Below, in pieces: positions 1 through 5,119 of a stretch of DNA of 5,119 nt (position 1 is its first letter; every line of letters starts with the position of its first letter). The position numbers were made by a program, and so were the translations under genes. The stretch is from NCBI GenBank assembly GCA_030950975.1, contig JAUZQL010000081.1:1-5119 (forward strand), written 5' to 3'. The notes below the pieces were generated by a model. It had not been told where the DNA came from. It did not search any database and saw only the letters and a list, made by a program, of their open reading frames with translations. Origin of the DNA: Mariprofundaceae bacterium (GTDB taxonomy: Bacteria; Pseudomonadota; Zetaproteobacteria; Mariprofundales; Mariprofundaceae).

Positions 1-160
1 GAATATTGAAACTGGATCATGGTGCAATAAAGCTTGCGTGAAAGGTAACTTCAGAAAATGGACACGGTATAAACCTTGGCTTCATTCCCTTAAAAATGAA
101 CCAGCCTTTCCTGTTTCTGTATGGGCACTTGCTCAAAAAAAAGTCAGAAAACCTGAATGA
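1..160 (+). pseudogene. lpxK: Probable damaged C-terminal end of LpxK (tetraacyldisaccharide 4'-kinase)
   Basis: LpxK phosphorylates the 4' position of the lipid A disaccharide at the inner membrane. No intact frame covers this stretch. Frame 3 reads ILKLDHGAIKLA, then TGA at 39-41, then KVTSE (42-56). Frame 2 continues from 59 as WTRYKPWLHSLKNEPAFPV and on through WALAQ to a TGA at 158-160. Joined, the pieces give VTSE-(KD)-WTRYKPW, which resembles the LpxK C-terminal TEKD-W/A motif followed by the short hydrophobic tail typical of that family. The TGA would be TGG (Trp) in an intact copy, and the frame change at about 57-58 fits the loss of four bases (one Lys and one Asp codon reduced to two bases). 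The neighbour downstream is a Trm112/YcaR gene, which follows lpxK in enterobacteria, and this supports the call. The identification rests on a short stretch; the gene enters from the left edge, so the kinase domain cannot be checked. Sequencing error is an alternative to true decay. Confidence 0.42.
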
Positions 161-181
161 TTTCAAATGCCATAGTAAAAC

Positions 182-210
182 AGGGCTTTCTATCTTAAAT
201 AGGAAGCCTT
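182..210 (+). terminator. Terminator-like hairpin between the lpxK and Trm112 remnants
   Basis: GGCTTTCTAT (184-193) pairs with ATAGGAAGCC (199-208) around a five-base loop CTTAA (194-198). All ten pairs form, one of them a T·G wobble, and the stem extends by a G·T and an A-T pair to 182/210. The downstream arm runs into TTTAAAATCTT, a short and interrupted T tract. The position, just after the end of the lpxK-like frame and before the Trm112 ribosome binding site at 220-224, fits a weak intrinsic terminator or an attenuator-like structure. The T tract is poor, so partial read-through is likely. Confidence 0.4.
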
Positions 211-229
211 TAAAATCTTGGAGAACATC

Positions 230-396
230 ATGATCAATCAAGCTTTATTCGATATTTTTGCCTGCCCTAAATGTAAAAAAATTACAATCATGATAAAACT
301 ACATTGATCTGTGACGCATGCCAATTGGCTTATTCCATTCGCGATGATATTCCTGTCATGCTCATTGATGAAGCCAAGTCTTTGGCTGCTGAATAA
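230..396 (+). pseudogene. Trm112/UPF0434 (YcaR-type) zinc-ribbon protein, frameshifted
   Basis: Small zinc-ribbon protein of the Trm112 family; in archaea and eukaryotes these are activating partners of methyltransferases, and the bacterial YcaR branch is usually about 60 residues and sits beside lpxK/kdsB. The ATG at 230 has a good ribosome binding site (GGAGA, 220-224, five bases of spacing). The first part reads MINQALFDIFACPKCKK, with the first zinc pair CPKC at residues 12-15. It then leaves frame at a run of seven A (275-281) and stops at TGA 305-307. In the next frame from 280 the family pattern resumes: NYNHDKTTLICDACQLAY, then SIRDDIPVMLIDEA and a TAA at 394-396. The second Cys pair (ICDAC) is therefore in the shifted frame. 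Adding one A restores 55 residues; alignment from memory with E. coli YcaR suggests two residues are still missing there, so the lesion could be a 7-base deletion. Programmed or transcriptional slippage on the A run could also rescue it. The family call is firm; whether the gene is dead is not. Confidence 0.78.
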
Positions 397-410
397 GCCG
401 CTTCCAACCC

Positions 411-1319
411 ATGAAAAAAGTGCAGCTTTGGCTGCTTCAATCTGTATTCTTTATCGCTCAATTGTTTCCAGCACGTTGGATGGGCGCATTGGGTGCGGGT
501 GTTGGGCGTATGCTTTTTTATGTATTGAGACGCATCCGTTTGATTACCCTTGCCAACTTAACCCGAGTCTATCCTGAAAAAAGTCGAACATGGCGCATTC
601 GTATGGCAAGAGCATCGTTTGCAGAGGCAGGTCGTACAGCCTTTGAACTTCCGCATGTTTTTTTGCGTGGCAAAGATTTTTTACTGTCTCGTATTGAGAT
701 TGAAGGTGAAGATGAACTCAAACAAGCCTTAAGCGAAGAAAAAGGCGTGTTTATTGTGGCAGCACATCATAGTAATTGGGAACTTGAAGCACTCACCTTT
801 TCAATGTTGGGCTATGATTCCACCACCATTTATCACCCGATGAAAAACAAGGTCTTGGATGACTATATGATGCAGCGGCGCACACGCTTTGGTGCACAAA
901 TGCAATCTCGGCAAGCAGGCTTGCGTTGGTTACCCCGAGCTTTAAAAAATGGGCAGTTGATTGGTGTGATGATTGATCAACACATGAGCAACGGTATCCA
1001 AGTGCCTTTTTTAGGGCATTTGGCGAACACCACTGCCTTACCCGCTTCTTATATTCAACGTCGTCCCACCCCTGTCATCGCCATTAGCTTGGATCGAATA
1101 GGTCATGATTTTCGTTTTAAGTTACGTTTACAAAAAGTGATGATGCCAGCCTTAAGCGAAGATAAAGCAGCCAACACATACCATATGATGCAAACCATTG
1201 GTGATACCTTTGCCCCCATTATTCATGCACGCCCCGAATTATGGTTATGGTTACACCGCCGTTGGTATATTTTAGAACAAGAAGAAAAAATTGCAAAGGT
1301 CGTCTATGGCACACCATAA
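411..1319 (+). CDS. Lipid A biosynthesis (Kdo2-lipid IVA-type) acyltransferase, LpxL/HtrB family
   Basis: 302-residue member of the LpxL/LpxM/HtrB family, which transfers a secondary acyl chain from acyl-ACP to a lipid A precursor at the cytoplasmic face of the inner membrane. The length is normal for the family. A hydrophobic N-terminal anchor covers about residues 5-38. The catalytic H-x4-E motif is H119 to E124 in AAHHSNWELEA. The conserved IDQH...VPFLG block lies at 188-202 and the RPELWLWLHRRWY block, matching the family's HPE-W-W-H-R signature, at 274-286. The ATG at 411 has no clear Shine-Dalgarno sequence and begins 14 bases after the Trm112 stop, so it may depend on translational coupling. 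Its 3' end overlaps the next gene by 14 bases. Whether it is an LpxL-like or LpxM-like enzyme, and which acyl chain it uses, cannot be told from the sequence; a more distant role in acylating another lipid (ornithine lipid or aryl polyene type acyltransferases share the fold) is less likely here. Confidence 0.88.
   Translation: MKKVQLWLLQSVFFIAQLFPARWMGALGAGVGRMLFYVLRRIRLITLANLTRVYPEKSRTWRIRMARASFAEAGRTAFELPHVFLRGKDFLLSRIEIEGEDELKQALSEEKGVFIVAAHHSNWELEALTFSMLGYDSTTIYHPMKNKVLDDYMMQRRTRFGAQMQSRQAGLRWLPRALKNGQLIGVMIDQHMSNGIQVPFLGHLANTTALPASYIQRRPTPVIAISLDRIGHDFRFKLRLQKVMMPALSEDKAANTYHMMQTIGDTFAPIIHARPELWLWLHRRWYILEQEEKIAKVVYGTP
1295..1299 (+). promoter_or_regulatory. Ribosome binding site that fixes the methyltransferase start
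   Basis: AAAGG lies six bases before the ATG at 1306, inside the end of the acyltransferase gene. It supports ATG 1306 over an in-frame TTG at 1291, which has no such site in front of it. Confidence 0.6.
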
Positions 1320-1986
1320 ACCCTATAGTAAACAGCGTTGGAGTATCTTACAAAAACATGAGATTGATGCTTGGTGCAACATGGAAAAAGAGCAAGCCTC
1401 TTTTGAACATATCTTAGCATTACGACGTGAACGTTATCACGATTTAATATTACAACATGCAGGTGATTTAGATGAAACGAGTGAAATTTTGGAATTGGGA
1501 TGTGGTGCGCTATGTGTTGCACAAGGATTAGAACACGGTAAAAAAACCTATTTAGATCCTTTATTGGATGATTACCGTAGAGCTTGCCCCGGTAGTCTAC
1601 CTAAGGGAAGCTTTCAATCTGAAATGGCAGAAGATATTCACCAAGAGGATGCAAAATACGATCTTATTTTAGCGTTACGTTTGTTAAGTTATGTCGAAAA
1701 TCCTGAATTGGTGTTGCATGAAGTGGAACGCCTTTTAAAGCCCACAGGTCGCTTTCTTATTAGTGTTGAAATATGGCCAAAACCGTTGGCATATTTGCAC
1801 TATTATTTAGCCCAGTGGTTTCCACGATGGTTATTAAAAAAACGTCTCTATTGCTACACCAGTCATGGATTTGAAAAAAGCTTAAAGCGGCACTTTCATA
1901 TTGAAAAAGAACTTCACATGTCGAATCAGCCACACTCACTGTTTAAACAAGAATATTTTTACGTATGTCGCTTGGAAAATACATAA
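1306..1986 (+). CDS. Class I SAM-dependent methyltransferase, substrate unknown
   Basis: 226-residue soluble protein with a Rossmann-type methyltransferase fold. Motif I is ILELGCGA (61-68), the SAM-binding glycine loop, although the loop continues ALCVA rather than with a third glycine. An acidic residue ending the next strand is D84 in YLDP (82-85). The motif IV region is YDLILALRLLSYVENP (118-133) and the post-IV segment LLKPTGRFLIS (143-153) is typical of Methyltransf_11/25 type enzymes. About 60 residues precede motif I and a basic, aromatic C-terminal part (about 155-226, with YLHYYLAQWFPRWLLKKR) may contact membrane or a lipid substrate. The start at ATG 1306 is chosen for its ribosome binding site; an in-frame TTG at 1291 would add five residues. 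The gene overlaps the acyltransferase by 14 bases and its stop abuts the next start, so it is surely co-transcribed. A sugar, a lipid-linked precursor or a small quinone-like molecule are possible acceptors; context favours an LPS-related one. Confidence 0.8.
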   Translation: MAHHKPYSKQRWSILQKHEIDAWCNMEKEQASFEHILALRRERYHDLILQHAGDLDETSEILELGCGALCVAQGLEHGKKTYLDPLLDDYRRACPGSLPKGSFQSEMAEDIHQEDAKYDLILALRLLSYVENPELVLHEVERLLKPTGRFLISVEIWPKPLAYLHYYLAQWFPRWLLKKRLYCYTSHGFEKSLKRHFHIEKELHMSNQPHSLFKQEYFYVCRLENT

Positions 1987-2727
1987 GTGTTAAAATATAT
2001 CTTCACAATCATTCTCAGTTTATTTTTTTCTGTAAGTGCGCAAGCTGTAACACCCTGTTTTCATTTCATCGGTGAAAAATTAACCTTCAATGTGGGTTGG
2101 GAGTTTATCAATGCAGGTTCTGCAAGCATGGTGGTGCAAGCATCAAAAACAGGTGGTTATGCCATTCAAACGCATGCCCGTACCAATCATTTTTTAGATA
2201 TTTTTAAAAAAGTACGCGATACCATTACCTCTGAAGGGCTGTGTGTCGGCGAACAAACACAAAGCACGCTTTTTCAATTGGATCAGCTAGAACGTTCCTA
2301 TGTTGCGCATAAAAAAACAGTCTTTGATTGGCAACATGGGCAAGTATTTTATACAGAACATGAAAAAACAGATCGATATCCAGTGCCTCAAGGAAACCTC
2401 AATGTGATGGACGCTTTTTTTAAAGTTCGTGCGATGGATTTGCGTTTGGGTCAAGAGATTCATATACCCATCTTTGATTCACGGAAAATTTACGATGTCG
2501 TGATTCATATTGGTAAAAAGACGAAAAAAATCCGTGCTCCTTGGGGAGAACGTGTCGAATGCATTAGCATTGAACCTCAACTGAAAACTGAGGGTATTTT
2601 TTCTAGCCCCGGTCGCATGAAAATATGGGTCACCCGTGATACTCGTCACATTCCATTAAAACTCATCGCCAAAATTAAAATTGGTCGTATCATTGGGCGC
2701 TTAACTCAATATCAGGAGCCTATGTGA
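1987..2727 (+). CDS. Exported DUF3108-family protein
   Basis: 246-residue protein with an N-terminal signal peptide: Lys3, a hydrophobic core at about 5-16 and an AQA cleavage site after residue 20, so the mature part should be periplasmic. The Cys at 24 follows TP and is not a lipobox, so a lipoprotein is unlikely. The mature part matches the DUF3108 pattern: GEKLTFNVGWEFINAGSAS (29-47), MDAFFKVRAMDLRLGQEIHI (141-160) with PIFD following, and a C-terminal SSPGRMKIWVTRDTRHIPLK (206-225) leading into a basic IAKIKIGRIIGRL strand. These are predicted beta-rich proteins of unknown function in the proteobacterial envelope. The start is GTG at 1987, directly after the TAA of the methyltransferase gene, with only a weak GGA about ten bases upstream, which implies coupled translation. 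The end overlaps the next gene by four bases. The context suggests an envelope role connected with LPS or lipid transport, but nothing in the sequence proves it. Confidence 0.82.
   Translation: MLKYIFTIILSLFFSVSAQAVTPCFHFIGEKLTFNVGWEFINAGSASMVVQASKTGGYAIQTHARTNHFLDIFKKVRDTITSEGLCVGEQTQSTLFQLDQLERSYVAHKKTVFDWQHGQVFYTEHEKTDRYPVPQGNLNVMDAFFKVRAMDLRLGQEIHIPIFDSRKIYDVVIHIGKKTKKIRAPWGERVECISIEPQLKTEGIFSSPGRMKIWVTRDTRHIPLKLIAKIKIGRIIGRLTQYQEPM
2714..2718 (+). promoter_or_regulatory. Ribosome binding site for the GTG start at 2724
   Basis: AGGAG lies five bases before the GTG at 2724, within the last codons of the DUF3108 gene. It decides the start of the membrane methyltransferase; the nearby ATG at 2722 is in the frame of the upstream gene and ends at once in TGA. 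Confidence 0.65.
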
Positions 2728-3278
2728 GCACTTCTTATTCTAAACTTGAAAACTGGTGTCTTGATCATCGAAAACTAGCTACCGCACCTGTTTTTATTCT
2801 TTTGCTTGTCTTGGCAAAACCAACGCTTATCTCTTTATGTATTGGTGCATTTATCGTCTTCTTGGGAGAAATGGGGCGCACATGGTCTTCGGGGTACATT
2901 GATAAAAATGCCAAACTTGCCACAGCAGGTCCTTATCGTTTTACACGCAATCCTCTCTATTTATTCAATACCGTAATTTTTATTGGTTTTTGCGTGATGG
3001 CGTACAATCCTTGGGCTGCAATCTTGGGCATGATGGCACATGCGGTGATTTATCATCCCACCATGCGTAAAGAAGCACTGCATGTCTCTGGTATTTTTGG
3101 CGATGAATACCGTGATTGGGCGAAGGTTGTCCCGATGTTTTTACCCAAATGGACGAATTACCCTTCTCACGGTGCCTATTCTTGGGGTTTGGTGAAACAA
3201 CATCGCGAACATAAAAATGCGGCGGCGATGTTTGCGGGCATTCTTTTATTTGTCGCTATTTATTATCTCAAATTATAA
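2724..3278 (+). CDS. Membrane methyltransferase, isoprenylcysteine/phospholipid methyltransferase (ICMT/PEMT) type
   Basis: 184-residue integral membrane protein. Hydrophobic segments lie at about 21-49 (enough for two short spans), 82-94, 97-111 and 166-182. The core signature TAGPYRFTRNPLYL (67-80) and the downstream E117 with FGDEYRDWAKVVPMFLP (125-141) are the SAM-binding hallmarks of the ICMT/PEMT superfamily, in which a conserved Arg-Asn-Pro and a C-terminal Glu-Tyr-x-x-Tyr/Trp form the cofactor pocket. Known members methylate phosphatidylethanolamine, isoprenylated cysteines or other membrane-embedded groups; the bacterial majority have no known substrate. The start is GTG at 2724, overlapping the DUF3108 stop by four bases (GTGA) and served by AGGAG at 2714-2718. 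It is the second methyltransferase in this operon and of a quite different fold from the first. A phospholipid or a lipid-linked sugar in the inner membrane is the most plausible target, by context only. Confidence 0.8.
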   Translation: MSTSYSKLENWCLDHRKLATAPVFILLLVLAKPTLISLCIGAFIVFLGEMGRTWSSGYIDKNAKLATAGPYRFTRNPLYLFNTVIFIGFCVMAYNPWAAILGMMAHAVIYHPTMRKEALHVSGIFGDEYRDWAKVVPMFLPKWTNYPSHGAYSWGLVKQHREHKNAAAMFAGILLFVAIYYLKL

Positions 3279-3296
3279 AAACTGCGCAATTTTTTC

Positions 3297-4118
3297 ATGA
3301 ACGAACGTATCGCAGTCGTTATTTCGACTTACAATAACCCTGAATTTCTTCGCTTGGTCTTATCTGCTTATGCGAAACAAGGTGATAAAAACTTTAGTAT
3401 TTATATTGCTGATGATGGTTCAAGCGTTGAAACACGTGAAATGATTCAAGGTTTATCCAGTACGTTTCCAGTACCTATCCATCATGTTTGGCATGAAGAT
3501 CAAGGTTTTCGCAAAGCGCATATTCATAATCTAACGTTTCAACACATTACTGAGCCTTACATCATTCTCACCGATGGCGATTGTATTCCGCTGCCTAATA
3601 TGATTGCGACACATCGAAGATTTTCAGAAGAAAAAACGATGATTTGTGGTAGTCGGATTTTACTTTCTAAAACTTGGACACAACAGCTTTTGAACATCGA
3701 ATCCATGCCATTGTATCAAGGCTTTGATTGGGTTCGTTTAAAATATCAGAAGAAAATCAATCGCCTTCTTCCTCTTTTTATACCGCCTTATACATCGAAT
3801 ATACAAGAAAAACTTTCAGGCATTCATGGCTGTCATTTTGCATGTTTTAAAAGTGATTTATTTAAAGTGAATGGTTTTGATGAAAGCTTTGAAGGTTGGG
3901 GGCGTGAAGATTCTGATCTTGTCGCGCGCTTGTTTCATATCGGTGTTCAGCGTAAAAACTTGCGCGGCTCGCCTGTACTTCATCTTTGGCATGCTGAAAA
4001 TTCACGTTCACATTTGAGTAAAAATGATGACTTATTAAAAGCTTGCTTGGATGAAAAACGTCAACGTGCCATCAAAGGTATCGAAGAAAACATACTTGAA
4101 AAAGATCAGAATCAATGA
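3297..4118 (+). CDS. Family 2 glycosyltransferase with galactosyltransferase-type C-terminal region
   Basis: 273-residue GT-A fold enzyme that should transfer a sugar from a nucleotide donor to a growing surface glycan in the cytoplasm. Seen in order: the N-terminal VVISTYNNPEFL (7-18), nucleotide-binding ADDGSS (38-43), EDQGFRKAHIHN (67-78), the metal-binding DGD in LTDGDCIPLP (91-100), and the C-terminal GWGREDSDL (200-208) with the HLWH that follows at 229-232. The GWG-ED-D block is the acceptor and catalytic signature shared with beta-1,4-galactosyltransferase and chondroitin-polymerase type enzymes. No membrane segment is evident. The ATG at 3297 follows the upstream stop by 18 bases, the longest gap in the intact part of the operon, and has no good Shine-Dalgarno sequence. 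The stop overlaps the start of the next glycosyltransferase by four bases. An inverting transferase working on the LPS core or a capsule-like glycan fits; the donor sugar cannot be read from these motifs. Confidence 0.87.
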   Translation: MNERIAVVISTYNNPEFLRLVLSAYAKQGDKNFSIYIADDGSSVETREMIQGLSSTFPVPIHHVWHEDQGFRKAHIHNLTFQHITEPYIILTDGDCIPLPNMIATHRRFSEEKTMICGSRILLSKTWTQQLLNIESMPLYQGFDWVRLKYQKKINRLLPLFIPPYTSNIQEKLSGIHGCHFACFKSDLFKVNGFDESFEGWGREDSDLVARLFHIGVQRKNLRGSPVLHLWHAENSRSHLSKNDDLLKACLDEKRQRAIKGIEENILEKDQNQ

Positions 4119-5119
4119 AACCCATGCGTATTCTTCAAATATGCCGTCGCTTTGGTCCTGTGGGTGGCATGGAACGTTATGTTTGGGAACTCTGCCGCGA
4201 ACTTGCTGCCTTAGGGCATCACATCGAAGTTTTGTGCGAAGTAGATTTATCAAGTGAGCCATTGCACGGTGTTGACGTTTATAGTCTTGGTACCGTAAGA
4301 CCCAGACCACGCTGGCTGGCACACCTTCGTTTTTCACGGCATGTTCATGATTGGCTGGATCAACATGCTGATTCTTCACGCATCATTCATAGCCATGAGC
4401 GATGCGATATTCATCATGTTACAACCTTTCATGGACCACCGTTTGCCAGCGTCAAAGATCGACCTTTTTGGAAGCGTTTATCGGTGCGGATTGAGATGAA
4501 TTTATGGTTGGAACAACGTGAGCTGTGTGCTGAACATGTGCAACAAATCGTTCCCAACTCTGCATACATTCGTCAGCAGCTTGCGCATTATTATCCCGAA
4601 TCAGAACAGCGTCTAAGTTCACCTATTGCACCTGGTGTTAGCCCTGTTCAGGTAAGAGAAAAAAATAAATTAGTGTTGGAAAACGCAGGTGTGATTGGCT
4701 TTATTGGCAAAGAATGGAAGCGAAAAGGCTTGCAAGAAGCCATTGCAATGCTTGCGAAGTTATCGGAAAAACGTCCCAATATTCGTTTTTTAGTGGCTGG
4801 AGCTGCGCCCAAAGATATTCAGCATTTATTTCAAGATGTAGATTTTAAGTTTGAACTTTTGGGGCGTGTCGATCCTTATTCTTTTTATGCTCAATTGGAT
4901 GTTTTGTTGCACCCAGCCCATCAAGAACCGTATGGCATGGTCATCACTGAAGCGCTTTCGGCAGGTGTGCCTGTGATAATTTCTGATCGTTGCGGTGCTG
5001 CAACAGAAATACACGCTGATTTAGGGCAGGTCTTATCCCTTGATGATAGTGTGAATGATTGGGCTGATGCAATGGATGAACAACTTAAAGGAAACTATGA
5101 AGCTATTGCTTATCAACGA
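4115..5119 (+). CDS. Family 4 glycosyltransferase (GT-B, WaaG-like), 3' end beyond window
   Basis: The first 335 residues of a retaining GT-B glycosyltransferase; the frame is open to the window edge, and the family is usually 350-400 residues, so little is missing. The N-terminal domain starts with MRILQICRRFGPVGGMERYV (4-23), whose GG-ER loop is typical for donor/acceptor contact. The C-terminal domain begins at about 192 with VIGFIGKEWKRKGL (193-206), recalling the FVG-xx-W-xx-KG segment of WaaG-type core glucosyltransferases. The catalytic E-x7-E motif is E271 to E279 in EPYGMVITEALSAGVPVI, followed by the Gly-rich nucleotide-contact segment DRCGAATEI (291-299). HGPPF (106-110) is in the acceptor region. 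The start ATG at 4115 overlaps the upstream stop (ATGA); a second in-frame ATG at 4124 would match the common MRI beginning, so the true start may be three residues later. Gene order with an LpxL-type acyltransferase suggests LPS core assembly; a role in another polysaccharide is possible. Confidence 0.87.
   Translation, partial: MKPMRILQICRRFGPVGGMERYVWELCRELAALGHHIEVLCEVDLSSEPLHGVDVYSLGTVRPRPRWLAHLRFSRHVHDWLDQHADSSRIIHSHERCDIHHVTTFHGPPFASVKDRPFWKRLSVRIEMNLWLEQRELCAEHVQQIVPNSAYIRQQLAHYYPESEQRLSSPIAPGVSPVQVREKNKLVLENAGVIGFIGKEWKRKGLQEAIAMLAKLSEKRPNIRFLVAGAAPKDIQHLFQDVDFKFELLGRVDPYSFYAQLDVLLHPAHQEPYGMVITEALSAGVPVIISDRCGAATEIHADLGQVLSLDDSVNDWADAMDEQLKGNYEAIAYQR

Noticed and set aside
17..241. 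Open frame of 74 codons on the minus strand opposite the lpxK-like tail
   Set aside because: It has no recognisable family, and the + strand carries a more meaningful though broken coding pattern and a gene start at 230.
311..577. Open frame of 88 codons on the + strand overlapping the acyltransferase start
   Set aside because: It runs through the end of Trm112 and the acyltransferase in another frame and has no family features.
1291..1305. TTG at 1291 as start of the methyltransferase
   Set aside because: ATG at 1306 has AAAGG six bases upstream; the TTG lacks a comparable site.
2047..2058. Lipoprotein signal in the DUF3108 protein (Cys24 after the signal peptide)
   Set aside because: The residues before the Cys are VTP; proline at -1 does not fit a lipobox, while AQA at 18-20 is a good signal peptidase I site.
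3275..3296. Possible terminator between the membrane methyltransferase and the family 2 glycosyltransferase (A run, TGCGCA, T run)
   Set aside because: The only pairing is A-T arms around a near-palindrome with too little loop; too weak to call, and the gap is only 18 bases in an otherwise continuous operon.
4035..4379. Open frame of 114 codons on the minus strand
   Set aside because: It lies across the junction of two well-supported glycosyltransferase genes and shows no motifs.
4826..5014. Open frame of 62 codons on the minus strand
   Set aside because: It is opposite the catalytic domain of the family 4 glycosyltransferase, including its E-x7-E motif.

Overview
The window looks like part of a lipopolysaccharide (lipid A/core) operon from a Gram-negative bacterium, most likely a proteobacterium. 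The evidence is a lipid A acyltransferase of the LpxL/HtrB family, a protein with a cleavable signal peptide, two glycosyltransferases and a probable LpxK–Trm112 (ycaR) neighbourhood at the left end. Base composition is AT-leaning throughout with no visible break. I cannot assign a genus. All supported genes lie on the + strand.

Left end (1-410): two damaged genes. Positions 1-160 carry what reads as the C-terminal tail of LpxK (tetraacyldisaccharide 4'-kinase), interrupted by an in-frame TGA and a frameshift; this is the less certain of the two. A terminator-like hairpin follows at 182-210. Positions 230-396 carry a clear Trm112/UPF0434 (YcaR-type) zinc-ribbon protein whose frame breaks at a run of seven A. 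The order lpxK then ycaR is known from enterobacteria, so the two calls support each other.

Middle and right (411-5119): six intact, tightly packed genes with overlaps or gaps of at most 18 bases, which suggests one transcript. In order they are an LpxL/HtrB-type acyltransferase, a class I SAM-dependent methyltransferase, an exported DUF3108 protein, a membrane methyltransferase of the isoprenylcysteine/phospholipid methyltransferase type, a family 2 glycosyltransferase with a galactosyltransferase-type C-terminal part, and a family 4 glycosyltransferase cut by the window end.

Taken together the operon probably acylates lipid A and builds or decorates the LPS core or another surface glycan. 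The acyltransferase and glycosyltransferases act at the inner face of the inner membrane, the small membrane methyltransferase within it, and the DUF3108 protein in the periplasm. The exact substrates of both methyltransferases and both glycosyltransferases cannot be read from sequence. The points most worth a second look are the paired lesions in lpxK and Trm112, genes that are normally kept, and the uncharacterised DUF3108/methyltransferase trio inside an LPS operon.
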